Below are positions 45,282 to 54,254 of a DNA stretch of 64,000 bases, in pieces; within the stretch, counting starts at the first letter, position 1; each line of letters starts with the position of its first letter. The notes below the pieces were generated by a model that saw nothing but the letters and a program-made list of their open reading frames with translations, was not told where the DNA came from and did no database searches. A program made the position numbers and the translations under genes. Source of the DNA: Pseudonocardia sp. C8 (GTDB lineage: Bacteria > Actinomycetota > Actinomycetes > Mycobacteriales > Pseudonocardiaceae); contig NZ_JACMTR010000002.1 of NCBI RefSeq assembly GCF_014267175.1, forward strand, positions 4,737,501 through 4,801,500, written 5' to 3'.

Positions 45282-47386
45282 CCCTTCCCCAGCGGCAGCC
45301 GGGCCCGCACGACGGTGCCGCCGCCGTCCGCGGCCAGCACCGCGCACGTCCCACCCAGCTCGGCGGCCCGCTCGCGCACCGACAGCGTGCCGACACCGGC
45401 CGCCACGTCCGGCGCGATCCCGCGGCCGTCGTCGGCCACCTCCACGACCAGTGTGCCGGGCTCCCGCACCAGGGAGACCCGCGCGGTGCGCGCCCCGGCG
45501 TGCCGGACCACGTTGACGAGGGCCTCCGCGGCGATCCGGTAGGCCGCGACCTCGACGGCTGCGGGCAGCGGTGGCCCGTCGCCGTCCTCGGTGACGGTGA
45601 CCTCCAGGCCGGCGGGCGCGGTGCGCCGGGCGAGCTCGCGCAGCGCCCCGGCCGGGCCGAGATCGTCCAGCGCGGGCGGGCGCAGCTCGTGCACGAGGCG
45701 GCGCATGTCGGCGAGGACGGCGGCGACGTCCCCGATGGCGGCCTCCAGCATCCGGTCGGCACCCGCCGGGTCGCCGGCGGCGAGGTTGCGGGCCGTCTCG
45801 ATCCGGAGCGCGACGGCGCCGAGCGCGGGGCCCAGGCCGTCGTGCAGGTCGCGGCGCAGCCGCCTGCGCTCCTCCTCCCGGGCCGTGACCAGGGCGGTGC
45901 GGTGCTGCTGCAGCCGGGTGGTGAGCTCGTCGGCACGGGCCGCCGTCGCCGCCTGCCGGACCAGGTCGCCCAGCAGTCGCTGGTCGGTGTCGGAGAGCGC
46001 CGTCCCGCCCACGCACAGCTCGACCCGCCCGATCGGCTCGTCGCGCCACGTCACCGGCAGCGAGCTGACCGGCCCGTTCGGACGGCCGTGCTCGGCGACG
46101 GCCGTGCCGCCGTCCGGGCGGGAGGTCACCACCCGGACGTAGGGCAGCCGGAACGCCTCCGCCACCGACGTGGCGACCGCGGCGAGCTGCCGGTCGCCCG
46201 CTGCCCGCTCCAGGCGCTCGGCCAGCGTGGACAGCGCCCCGTACGGGTCGTCGCGGCGGCCGCGGACGACCCGCCGGGCGGTGGCCCAGAGCCGGGTGCG
46301 CAGCGGCGTGTAGAGCACCGCGACGACCGCGACCGCCAGGAAGGTCGCGTCCCGCCCACCCAGCAGGTTCCCGGCCAGCGCCAGTACCAGCACGTCGACC
46401 GCCCCGACCAGCGCGACCAGCAGGACCGAGACGACCGTCCCGGACAGCAGCCGGTCGACGTCGTAGAGCCGGTGCCGGGTGACGGCGACGACCACCGCCC
46501 CGGACGTCGCCGCGACGGCCACCGCCAGCAGCACCGACGGCCCCGGTGCCGGGACGACCCACATCGGCGCGACGGCGACCGCGCTCACCAGCCCCGCCCA
46601 CACCAGCCAGCGCAGCTGCAGCCGCCGCTCGCCGACGGCGGCCCGGTACCGGGACACGACCGCGGCGGCCGGGACGACCAGGCTGAGCGGAACCATCAGG
46701 TAGGCCAGCGCCAGCACCGGCTGCCAGAACGGCAGCGGCACGCTGAGCAGGTCCCGGTCCAGCGCCAGCTCCTCCGGGCGCGGCGCGACACCGCTGTACG
46801 CCTGCACCTCCGCGGCCGGGACGAGCACCAGCGTGAGCGGGAGCAGCGCCGTGGAGAGCAGGCTCGCCACGGACAGCGGCCGCCACACCCGGCCCGCGGG
46901 AAGCCGCCCGTCGGGGAACAGCAGCAGCAGCAACGGCAGACCGAGCAGCAGCGTCGCACCCAGCCGGTTCCAGAACCACCAGGCCGGCGACAGCAGCGGC
47001 AGGCCCGGGTCGGCCGCGACGTGCAGGCCGTACCGGGTCCACGCGGCAGCGGCGGCGTCGAGCGCCCACAGCGCCCCGGAACCGGCCAGCACCCAGGCGA
47101 CCGGATGCCGAGGCAGCCGGGCCACCAGCAGCACACCGGTTCCGAGCAGCACGGTCGCGATCGCCACCGTCGCCCACGCCGGTTCGAGCCCCGCCTCGCC
47201 CGGGACGGCACCGTCCGGCACCCGGAGCTCGATCGCGACCGCGGCGGCCAGGGCGGCCAGCGACGGCACCCCGAGCAGCGCGACCGGCAGGACCGCGGGC
47301 CGGGCGCGTGCTGGGACGCCGGCCGGCACGTCCGCGGGACCGCGGGGCGTGGTGCCCGGCGCACCGGCCGTCGTGCCAGCGGTCAT
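45278..47386 (-). CDS. NarL-type membrane sensor histidine kinase
   Basis: The 702-residue kinase has an N-terminal region of about 370 residues with some 9-10 hydrophobic segments. A GAF-like segment follows at about 385-480, then the HisKA_3 dimerisation helix with phospho-His515 (RRDLHDGLGPALG) and a compact ATPase domain (DDGRGIAPDVAAGVGTLSVRERA). The sensor sits within the membrane, so a lipid-soluble or membrane-state signal is plausible. ATG 47386 follows GGAGAGG. It is divergent from the membrane protein at 47614. Confidence 0.9.
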   Translation of the reverse strand: MTAGTTAGAPGTTPRGPADVPAGVPARARPAVLPVALLGVPSLAALAAAVAIELRVPDGAVPGEAGLEPAWATVAIATVLLGTGVLLVARLPRHPVAWVLAGSGALWALDAAAAAWTRYGLHVAADPGLPLLSPAWWFWNRLGATLLLGLPLLLLLFPDGRLPAGRVWRPLSVASLLSTALLPLTLVLVPAAEVQAYSGVAPRPEELALDRDLLSVPLPFWQPVLALAYLMVPLSLVVPAAAVVSRYRAAVGERRLQLRWLVWAGLVSAVAVAPMWVVPAPGPSVLLAVAVAATSGAVVVAVTRHRLYDVDRLLSGTVVSVLLVALVGAVDVLVLALAGNLLGGRDATFLAVAVVAVLYTPLRTRLWATARRVVRGRRDDPYGALSTLAERLERAAGDRQLAAVATSVAEAFRLPYVRVVTSRPDGGTAVAEHGRPNGPVSSLPVTWRDEPIGRVELCVGGTALSDTDQRLLGDLVRQAATAARADELTTRLQQHRTALVTAREEERRRLRRDLHDGLGPALGAVALRIETARNLAAGDPAGADRMLEAAIGDVAAVLADMRRLVHELRPPALDDLGPAGALRELARRTAPAGLEVTVTEDGDGPPLPAAVEVAAYRIAAEALVNVVRHAGARTARVSLVREPGTLVVEVADDGRGIAPDVAAGVGTLSVRERAAELGGTCAVLAADGGGTVVRARLPLGKG

Positions 47387-47462
47387 GCGCTGCCCCTCTC
47401 CGGTCGCCTGCGACACCCGCACCGGGTGGTAGTCGCCGGCCGGGGCATCGTCGCAACATCCC

Positions 47463-47505
47463 GTGTCCCGTGTCCCGGGACACCGGTCCCGTACCGGCGG
47501 GACAC
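47463..47505. promoter_or_regulatory. nested palindromes in a divergent control region
   Basis: GTGTCCCGGGACAC at 47470-47483 is a perfect 14-base palindrome. An outer pair, GTGTCCCG (47463-47470) and CGGGACAC (47498-47505), repeats the same half-site in inverted order. The cluster lies 77 bases upstream of the kinase and 109 bases upstream of the divergent membrane gene. That suits binding of the neighbouring NarL-type regulator. Confidence 0.5.
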
Positions 47506-47613
47506 GCCGACGGGACGGCGGCCGGGCTCCGTGCCCCTGCCGCCCCGGGACGCGGGCACCGGAGGGTTCTCCCCGGCACGCCGGACCCACCGGCCCCACC
47601 CGAGGAGGACACC

Positions 47614-48255
47614 GTGAGCAACCCGGCCCCCGCACGCACCGACGTCGACCCGCTCGGCACCCCGGCCACCGCACCCGGAGTCGCCGCGCCGGCGCTCGGC
47701 ACCACCCGCCGGATCGGCACCGGGCTGGCGCTCGGCGCCACCGCGTTCGGCCTCAGCTTCCTCGTCGGTGACCCGCAGGACGCCGGCGGCGCGGGCGACT
47801 TCACCGACGCCGGCGGGTTGCTGTTCCAGTTCGGCCTGTTCGGCCTGCTGTACCTCATGCGCCGCACCCGGGCGACCGGCGACGGGCGGTTCGGTCGCGG
47901 GCTGCTGTGGACGGTGACCGCGCTGCTGGTCCCCGCGACGGCCTGGTCCGCACTGGCGATCGTCGTCCCGGCGGACGCCCGTGGCACCTGGTTCGTCGTG
48001 CTCGACCTGTTCTGGCCGCTGTCCATGCTGGGCATGGCCGTGATCGGGGTGACGATCGCCGTCGTCGGGCGCTACCGGGGGATCCTCCGGTTCTGGCCCG
48101 CGGTCGCCGAGACCTGGGCCGTGGTCACCGTCCCGGTACTCGGCGTGCTCGGGCCGGCGGTCGGCAACGCCGTCGGCGGCCTGCACATGATCCTCGGCTA
48201 CGGCGTGCTCGGGCTGCTCGTCGCCACCCGCCCGCAGCGCCTCGGGGTTCGCTGA
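47614..48255 (+). CDS. integral membrane protein of unknown function
   Basis: The 213-residue protein has about six hydrophobic segments after a polar Pro/Ala-rich start of about 30 residues. Conserved-looking features are the DPQDAGGAGDFTDAGGLLFQ loop and VPADARGTW. I cannot name the family. GTG 47614 follows GAGGAGG by 5 bases. It is divergent from the two-component system and shares its control region, so it is a plausible target or partner of that system. Confidence 0.75.
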   Translation: MSNPAPARTDVDPLGTPATAPGVAAPALGTTRRIGTGLALGATAFGLSFLVGDPQDAGGAGDFTDAGGLLFQFGLFGLLYLMRRTRATGDGRFGRGLLWTVTALLVPATAWSALAIVVPADARGTWFVVLDLFWPLSMLGMAVIGVTIAVVGRYRGILRFWPAVAETWAVVTVPVLGVLGPAVGNAVGGLHMILGYGVLGLLVATRPQRLGVR

Positions 48256-48264
48256 CCGGCTGGT

Positions 48265-48573
48265 TCAGCTGACGGTCAGCGAGCCCCGGGTGATCGTCAG
48301 CGCCAGCAGGAGGACGGCCAGGCCCAGGCCGCCGTAGACCAGGGCGTCGGCGTACCGGCCCCGGATGGCGAGCAGCCCCACGCGGTCCGGGGGCAGCGCC
48401 ACCCGGAGGCCGGCCGCGACCAGCATCGCCAGCCCGAACGCCGCCGAACCCTCCCGCCAGTGCTCGCTCACCACCCGCTGGAGGCCGAGCAGGGTGATCG
48501 CGAGGACCACGAGCAGCGGCCAGTGGGCGCGCAGCCGGGCCCGCAGCCCGTACCCGCTCCGCGTGGTGGCCAT
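48265..48573 (-). CDS. DUF3017-family membrane protein
   Basis: The 102-residue protein has three hydrophobic segments (about 18-32, 44-60 and 78-95) and the polar loop LPPDRVGLLAIRGRYADAL typical of DUF3017. The family is found beside folD in actinobacteria (Rv3355c next to Rv3356c); no function is established. The start is ATG 48573. About 100 bases holding a 32-base tandem repeat separate it from folD on the same strand. Confidence 0.85.
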   Translation of the reverse strand: MATTRSGYGLRARLRAHWPLLVVLAITLLGLQRVVSEHWREGSAAFGLAMLVAAGLRVALPPDRVGLLAIRGRYADALVYGGLGLAVLLLALTITRGSLTVS

Positions 48574-48611
48574 CCGCCCTCCTCGGCTCAGCGTCCCTAC
48601 GACGTCCCGCT

Positions 48612-48700
48612 GCTCACTCCGACAAGCTCCGTTCGGTGTCGATGCTCACTCCGACAAGCTCCGTTCGGTACCGATGCTCACTCCGACAAGCTCCGTTCGG
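48612..48700. repeat. three tandem 32-bp repeats at the 3' end of folD
   Basis: GCTCACTCCGACAAGCTCCG followed by TTCGG occurs at 48612-48636, 48644-48668 and 48676-48700, a period of 32 bases. The rightmost copy holds the last codons and stop of folD (reading ERSLSE then TGA). The other two are non-coding copies downstream of the stop. Confidence 0.9.
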
Positions 48701-49532
48701 CTGCCTCGACGACGTTCGTCAGCAGCATCCCGCGGGTCATCGGTCCCACCCCGCCCGGCATCGGCGCCAGCAGGCCGGCCACCTCCGCGACCTCCGGGGC
48801 AACGTCGCCGACCAGCCCGAGCTCGGTCCGGGTGACCCCCACGTCCAGGACCGTCGCCCCCGCGCGGACCTGGTCGGCGGTGATCAGCCCGGCCTTCCCG
48901 GCCGCCGCGACCACGACGTCGGCCTCCCGCAGGTGCGCACCGAGGTCCCGCGTGCCGGTGTGGCACAGCGTCACCGTCGCGTTCTCGCTGCGGCGGGTCA
49001 GCAGCAGGCCCAGCGGCCGCCCCACGGTGACCCCGCGGCCGACCACGACGACGCGGGCGCCGTTCAGCTCGACACCGAACCGGCGGCACAGCTCGACGAT
49101 CCCGCGCGGCGTGCACGGCAGCGGGCCCGGTTCGCCCAGCACGAGGCGCCCCAGGTTCGTCGGGTGCAGGCCGTCGGCGTCCTTGGCGGGATCGATCCGT
49201 TCCAGCGCGGCGCCGGCGTCCAGCCCGGACGGCAGCGGCAGCTGGACGATGAAGCCGGTGCAGGCCGGGTCGGCGTTCAGCTCGTCGATCGTGTCCTCGA
49301 CCTGGGCCTGGCTCGCACCGGCCGGGAGCTCACGCTGCAGGGACGTGATGCCGACCTTGGCGCAGTCGCGGTGCTTGCCCCGGACGTAGGCCTGCGATCC
49401 CGGGTCGTCACCCACGAGCACGGTGCCCAGGCCGGGCGCCGCCCCCGACGCCGTCAGCTTCTCCACCCGCGCCCGGAGGTCCTCGAGGAGCTCCGCCAGT
49501 GTCGCCTTGCCGTCCATGACCGTTGCGCTCAC
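48678..49532 (-). CDS. folD: bifunctional methylenetetrahydrofolate dehydrogenase / methenyltetrahydrofolate cyclohydrolase
   Basis: This enzyme interconverts 5,10-methylene- and 10-formyl-tetrahydrofolate with NADP, supplying formyl groups for purine synthesis. The 284-residue protein has [23 protein letters not shown] with the catalytic Lys, QLPLPSGLD, and the nucleotide-binding [17 protein letters not shown]. It ends with [19 protein letters not shown] chose GTG 49532 ([15 protein letters not shown]); ATG 49517 is the next option. The final six codons lie in the first unit of a tandem repeat. Confidence 0.95.
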   Translation of the reverse strand: MSATVMDGKATLAELLEDLRARVEKLTASGAAPGLGTVLVGDDPGSQAYVRGKHRDCAKVGITSLQRELPAGASQAQVEDTIDELNADPACTGFIVQLPLPSGLDAGAALERIDPAKDADGLHPTNLGRLVLGEPGPLPCTPRGIVELCRRFGVELNGARVVVVGRGVTVGRPLGLLLTRRSENATVTLCHTGTRDLGAHLREADVVVAAAGKAGLITADQVRAGATVLDVGVTRTELGLVGDVAPEVAEVAGLLAPMPGGVGPMTRGMLLTNVVEAAERSLSE

Positions 49533-49761
49533 ACCGGCATCCTCGCAGGCGCCCGGACGGGCCGCCGCACCTGACCGAAGGGAGCGGACGTGCGACCCGA
49601 GGAGGGGATCCGGGCGAGGCAACCTGCGAGAACGGCAGGCGTTCGGCCGACCGGAGCAGGGGACGTCGTCTGATCGTCCGGAGGGCCCGGGGCCCGGCCC
49701 GCCGAGAGCAGAATCACAACGCCGGTGATCAGACCGGCCGAAACTCGACGAGGAGTCCCCC

Positions 49762-50424
49762 ATGACCGTGGAGAGCGAGACCGCCGGGGCGTACACGGAC
49801 GCCCCGCCCGCGGCGGCCGCGCCGCCGGCCGCCAACCCCGCCCTGATGGGCCTGATCTGCTTCCTTCCCTCGGGCATCACGCTGGGCCTGTGGTTCGTCG
49901 GCTACCTCGACACCACCGCCCTGCCCGGCGGCATGATCCCGATCGTCACCTTCGCCGCCGGCCTGTTCCTCCTGCTGGGTGCCGTCTCCGCGCTGGGGGC
50001 CGGCGACAGCGTCACCGCCGCGATCTTCGGCGTGTTCTCCGCGTTCTGGACCAGCTTCGGCGTGCTGCTGATGGCCCTGAACAACGGCTGGATCATCGAC
50101 GCCGGAACCGGGCAACCGCTCTCGACCGAGCAGATCGGCTCGATCCAGTCGACCTACCTGCTGTCGTTCACCCTGGTCTTCGTCCTGCTGACGCTGGCCA
50201 CCCTGCGCCTCCCGCTGATGTTCACGGTCGGCTTCGTGCTGGTCGACATCACGTTCGTGCTCGCCTACCTGGGCGTGACCGCCGGCAATGCCGGGCTGTT
50301 CCCGATCGCCGGGATCACGACGTTCGGGTTCTGCGCGGTGTTCGCCTACATCCTCTACGACGCGTTCGGCCAGGCCCTGGGTGGTCGTGCCCTGGCGATG
50401 GGCAACCCCATCCGGAGGTCGTGA
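49762..50424 (+). CDS. GPR1/FUN34/YaaH-type (acetate/succinate) transporter
   Basis: The 220-residue protein has six hydrophobic segments. A motif at the first one ([20 protein letters not shown]) recalls the NPAPLGL signature of the acetate-uptake family. The following [41 protein letters not shown] also fits. Small monocarboxylates such as acetate are the likely substrates (family knowledge). ATG 49762 is preceded by GAGGAG. Its stop faces the end of dnaE2 7 bases away. The 229 bases upstream show no gene. Confidence 0.72.
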   Translation: MTVESETAGAYTDAPPAAAAPPAANPALMGLICFLPSGITLGLWFVGYLDTTALPGGMIPIVTFAAGLFLLLGAVSALGAGDSVTAAIFGVFSAFWTSFGVLLMALNNGWIIDAGTGQPLSTEQIGSIQSTYLLSFTLVFVLLTLATLRLPLMFTVGFVLVDITFVLAYLGVTAGNAGLFPIAGITTFGFCAVFAYILYDAFGQALGGRALAMGNPIRRS

Positions 50425-50430
50425 CGACGG

Positions 50431-53400
50431 TCAGCGGAAGTCACGGGAGGCCACCTGCACGGCCAGCGGCAGGCGTTGCAGCCGGTCCGCCAGCAGGTTG
50501 AGGACGCCCTCGGGGCTGCGTTCCAGCCGGCCCCGCACCAGCAGCGCGGCGCTGCCCAGCGCCACCGACCGGTAGCGCGCCCACAGGCCCTCCGAGCAGG
50601 TCACGTTCAGCATCCCGGACTCGTCCTCCAGGTTCACGAACGTCACCCCGCCGGCGGTCGCCGGGCGCTGCCGGTGGGTGACCAGGCCACCGACCAGCAC
50701 CCGGGGCGGCGCGTCCGGATCGGCACGGCGGCCGACGGCGTCCAGCCGGTCGATCCGGATCGCGCCGAGCTCGTCGAGCTTGTCCCGCAGGTGCTGCACC
50801 GGGTGGCTGTCCGGGGAGACGCCGGTGGCCCAGACGTCGGAGACGGTCAGCTCGGCGTCGGTCATCCCGGGCAGCGCGGGCGCCTCGAACCCGACGGTGG
50901 TACCCGGCAGGTGCTCGGGCCGTACCCCCGCGACGACACCGGCCGCCCACAGCGCCTCCCGCCGGTCCACCCCGAAGCAGCCGAACGCCCCCGCGGTGGC
51001 CAGAGCCTCGGCCTGCGGCCCGGTCAGCCGGACCCGGCGGGCCAGGTCGGCGAGGTCGGCGAACGGACCGGCGGTGTCGCGCTCGGCGTCGATCGTCTCG
51101 GCGAGCTCGGTGCCGATCATGCGGACACCGGACAGCCCGAGCCGGACCGCCCGGCCACCGATGCTGTCCGGGTCGGGCTGCAGGATCGCGTCGGCCCGGC
51201 CGTCGTTCACGTCCGGGCGGCGGACCCGCACCCCGTGCCGGCGGGCGTCGGCGACCAGCGACTGCGGTGAGTAGAACCCCATCGGCTGGGCGTTGAGCAG
51301 GGCCGCGCAGAACGCCGCCGGGTAGTAGAGCTTGAACCAGGCCGAGGCGTAGACCAGCGACGCGAAGCTGATCGAATGGCTCTCCGGGAAGCCGAAGTTC
51401 GCGAACGCCAGCATCTTGGTGAAGATCTTCTCGGCGAGCTCGCCGGTGATCCCGTTCGCCGCCATCCCGTCGAAGAACCGGCCGCGCAGCCGTTCCATCT
51501 TCTCGGTGGAACGCTTGGCGCCCATCGCCCGGCGCAGCTCGTCGGCCTCCGCGGCGGTGAACCCGGCGACGTCGACGGCGATCTGCATCATCTGTTCCTG
51601 GAACAGCGGGATGCCCAGGGTCCGCTCCAGTGCCGGTTCCAGCAGCTCGTGGTCGTGCTCCCACTTCTCGAGCTCGTTGCGGCGCCGGATGTAGGGGTGC
51701 ACCGAGTTCCCCTGGATCGGCCCGGGCCGGATCAGCGCGACCTCGACCACCAGGTCGTAGAACTCGCGCGGGCGCAGCCGCGGCAGCGTCGCCATCTGGG
51801 CGCGGGACTCCACCTGGAACACCCCGACCGAGTCGGCCCGGGCGAGCATCGCGTAGACCTCGGGATCGGCCTGGTCCAGCTCGTGCAGGTCGACGCGCCG
51901 TCCGTGGTGCCCGGCGACCAGGTCCACCATGAGGTGCAGCGCGGTGAGCATGCCCAGCCCGAGCAGGTCGAACTTGACCAGGCCGGCGGCCGCGCAGTCC
52001 TCCTTGTCCCACTGGACGACCGTCCGGTCCGCCATCCGCGCCCATTCCACCGGGACCACCTCGGACACCGGCCGGTCGCAGATGACCATCCCGCCGGAGT
52101 GGATGCCGAGGTGCCGGGGCGCCCCCATCAGCTGCCCGGCCAGCTCGACCAGCCGGTCGGGCATCCCTGCCGGTAACGGACTCGCCTCCAGGGCGTGCCA
52201 GCGCTCCACCCGCTTGCTCCAGGCGTCCTGCTGGCCGGGGGAGAACCCGAGCGCGCGGGCGGTGTCGCGGACCGCCGACCGCGGCCGGTAGGTGATGACG
52301 TTCGCGACCTGCGCGGCGTACAGCCGCCCGTAGCGGCGGTAGACGTACTGGATGGCCTCCTCGCGGCGCCCGGACTCGATGTCCAGGTCGATGTCGGGGT
52401 AGCCGTCCCGGTCCGGGGACAGGAACCGTTCGAACAGCAGGCCGTGCCGGACGGCGTCGACGTTCGTGATGCCCAGCGCGTAGCAGACCGCGGAGTTCGC
52501 GGCGGATCCCCGGCCCTGGCAGAAGATGTCCTCCCGGCGGCAGAAGGCGACGATGTCGTGGACGATCAGGAAGTAGCCGGGGAAGTTCTTCTCCTCGATG
52601 ATGGCCAGCTCGCGTGCGACCGTGTGTGCGGCGAGCGGGTTCTCGGCCCAGCTGCCGTAGCGCTCCATCCGGCCGCGCTCGGTCAGCGTCCGCAGCCAGG
52701 ACGCCTCGGTCTCCCCGTCCGGGACGCCGAACGGCGGCAGGTCCGGCGCCACCAGGTGCAGCTCGAACGCCAGCTCCCGGCCGAGCTCCGCGGCCCGCGC
52801 CACCGCACCCGGGTACCGGTCCTCGAAGCGCCGCGCCATCTCCTGCCCCGAACGCAGGTGCGCGGTGCCCGCCGCGGGCAGCCAGGGGTCGATCTCGTCG
52901 AGGCTGCGCCGGGCCCGGACGGCAGCGACCGTCGCGGCCAGCGGGGCCCGCTCGGGCCGCGCGTAGTGCGCGGCGGTGGTGGCCACCGTCGCGACGCCGG
53001 CGGCCTCCGCCAGCGCCGTCAGGGCGTCGTTCCGCTCGGTGTCGGACGGGTCGCCGTGCGCGGTGAGCTCGACCCGCACGTTCTCCCGTCCGAACCGGGC
53101 GGCCAGGTCCTCCAGCGCCGCCGCGGCCCCCGCCGGGCCCTCCCGCTCCAGCGCCCGGCGCACCGCGCCCTTGCGGCAGCCGGTGAGCACGACGACCTCG
53201 CCCACCGTGTCGGCCACGACCTCGTCGAGGTCGTAGACCGGGCGCCCCTTCTCCCGGCCGCGCATCTGCGCGGTGGAGATCGTGCGGCACAGCGCGCGGT
53301 AGCCGTCGGGGCCGCGGGCGAGCAGGAGCAGGTGCTCGCCCTCCGGGTCGGCGACACCGTTCTGCGGGGCGGACAGCCCCAGGCTCAGCTCGGCGCCGAA

Positions 53401-53769
53401 GACGGTGCGCAGGCCCAGCGCCCGCGCCGCCTCGGCGAACCGGACCACGCCGTACATGCCGTCGTGGTCGGTGAGGGCGATCGCCTCCAGGCCGAGCTCG
53501 GCGGCCCGCTCGACGAGCGCCTCGGGGGCGCTCGCGCCGTCCAGGAAGCTGAAGTGGGAATGGCAGTGCAGCTCCGCGTACGGGACCGTCGCCGGTGCGG
53601 GACGCAGGTCCCCCGGCGGCTCGTACGGGTCCCGGTGGGCGGACCAGGCCGGGGCGTCGCCGCCGTCCGCCTCCGGGCCACCGCGCAGGCTCGAGCCGTC
53701 GCGCACCCGCCGGCCGGAGAGCGCGCGCTCCAGCTCGGACCAGGGGACGTCCGGGTTCTGCCAGCCCAC
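50431..53769 (-). CDS. dnaE2: error-prone DNA polymerase, DnaE2
   Basis: This is the catalytic subunit of the SOS mutasome and performs translesion synthesis with ImuA' and ImuB. The 1112-residue protein starts with a PHP domain (ELHCHSHFSFLDGASAPEALV). The C-family polymerase follows, with catalytic aspartates in YPDIDLDIESGRREEAIQYV and the conserved FCQGRGSAANSAVCYALGIT and IPLFQEQMMQIAVDVAGF. An OB-fold near the C-terminus has LVGGLVTHRQRPAT. The start is GTG 53769, 7 bases after a TATGCT -10. The in-frame ATG at 53781 overlaps that -10 and is unlikely. A perfect LexA box lies next to the promoter. Confidence 0.95.
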   Translation of the reverse strand: MGWQNPDVPWSELERALSGRRVRDGSSLRGGPEADGGDAPAWSAHRDPYEPPGDLRPAPATVPYAELHCHSHFSFLDGASAPEALVERAAELGLEAIALTDHDGMYGVVRFAEAARALGLRTVFGAELSLGLSAPQNGVADPEGEHLLLLARGPDGYRALCRTISTAQMRGREKGRPVYDLDEVVADTVGEVVVLTGCRKGAVRRALEREGPAGAAAALEDLAARFGRENVRVELTAHGDPSDTERNDALTALAEAAGVATVATTAAHYARPERAPLAATVAAVRARRSLDEIDPWLPAAGTAHLRSGQEMARRFEDRYPGAVARAAELGRELAFELHLVAPDLPPFGVPDGETEASWLRTLTERGRMERYGSWAENPLAAHTVARELAIIEEKNFPGYFLIVHDIVAFCRREDIFCQGRGSAANSAVCYALGITNVDAVRHGLLFERFLSPDRDGYPDIDLDIESGRREEAIQYVYRRYGRLYAAQVANVITYRPRSAVRDTARALGFSPGQQDAWSKRVERWHALEASPLPAGMPDRLVELAGQLMGAPRHLGIHSGGMVICDRPVSEVVPVEWARMADRTVVQWDKEDCAAAGLVKFDLLGLGMLTALHLMVDLVAGHHGRRVDLHELDQADPEVYAMLARADSVGVFQVESRAQMATLPRLRPREFYDLVVEVALIRPGPIQGNSVHPYIRRRNELEKWEHDHELLEPALERTLGIPLFQEQMMQIAVDVAGFTAAEADELRRAMGAKRSTEKMERLRGRFFDGMAANGITGELAEKIFTKMLAFANFGFPESHSISFASLVYASAWFKLYYPAAFCAALLNAQPMGFYSPQSLVADARRHGVRVRRPDVNDGRADAILQPDPDSIGGRAVRLGLSGVRMIGTELAETIDAERDTAGPFADLADLARRVRLTGPQAEALATAGAFGCFGVDRREALWAAGVVAGVRPEHLPGTTVGFEAPALPGMTDAELTVSDVWATGVSPDSHPVQHLRDKLDELGAIRIDRLDAVGRRADPDAPPRVLVGGLVTHRQRPATAGGVTFVNLEDESGMLNVTCSEGLWARYRSVALGSAALLVRGRLERSPEGVLNLLADRLQRLPLAVQVASRDFR

Positions 53770-53776
53770 GCGACAC

Positions 53777-53782
53777 AGCATA
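53777..53782 (-). promoter_or_regulatory. -10 element of dnaE2, probably leaderless
   Basis: On the minus strand TATGCT is followed by GTGTCGC and then the GTG start, so transcription would begin at or next to the start codon. There is no ribosome-binding site in the gap. Confidence 0.6.
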
Positions 53783-53783
53783 C

Positions 53784-53799
53784 TCGAACACAAGTTCGA
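53784..53799. promoter_or_regulatory. LexA (SOS) box of dnaE2
   Basis: TCGAAC-ACAA-GTTCGA is a perfect actinobacterial LexA operator (TCGAAC, four bases, GTTCGA). It ends one base upstream of the -10 element, where bound LexA would block RNA polymerase. Confidence 0.93.
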
Positions 53800-54254
53800 T
53801 CGCCGAGCACGGAACGACCGCGATCGGGCCGGGATCGGGGGCCGCGGGCGTGCCGTGCGGGGGCCGGCCGGCCACTCCCCAGCACCGGTCGGCCCCGCAC
53901 GGCGGAAACCGAGCTCCTCCGCGGCACCGGCCGCTCCCCAGCGCCGGGCCGCAGGGCCACTCGGGCGGCCGCGTCGGACGTCGGCCGGGCCCGCACCGGA
54001 CCTCCGCCGACGAGTCGAGTTCACCAGCAGAACCTGTGGAACTGCTGAGACGAGACCGTGGAACCGCCATGGATCCGCACCCGCGGCCCGGCCGGCGATG
54101 CCGAGTCGTGATCGCCAGTTCACGGCGCGACCACACCCGAAGGCGGATGCTGGCCCAACGCTGCGGTGCCCGGGCCCCCGGGCGCCCTCGACGACGGGCA
54201 CCGGAGGACCGGTGCGGACGAGGCCCGGGACGGGCCGGACGGCGGGGTAGGTCC
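53800..54254. other. intergenic region between dnaE2 and the M28 peptidase gene
   Basis: These 455 bases lie between the dnaE2 LexA box and the chosen start of the peptidase gene. The plus-strand frame of the peptidase stays open through this region, but its translation is Arg/Pro-rich with no motif, so I treat it as untranslated. Bases around 54000-54110 are less GC-rich (GAACCTGTGGAACTGCTGAG) and could hold the peptidase promoter. Confidence 0.45.

Noticed and set aside
48612..48700. Tandem 32-bp units as a CRISPR array
   Set aside because: The units are contiguous with 7-base joints that are nearly the same. There are no unique spacers and no cas genes nearby.
53770..53781. ATG at 53781 as the start of dnaE2
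   Set aside because: That ATG lies within the TATGCT -10 hexamer next to the LexA box, so it would not be on the transcript if transcription starts about 7 bases downstream.
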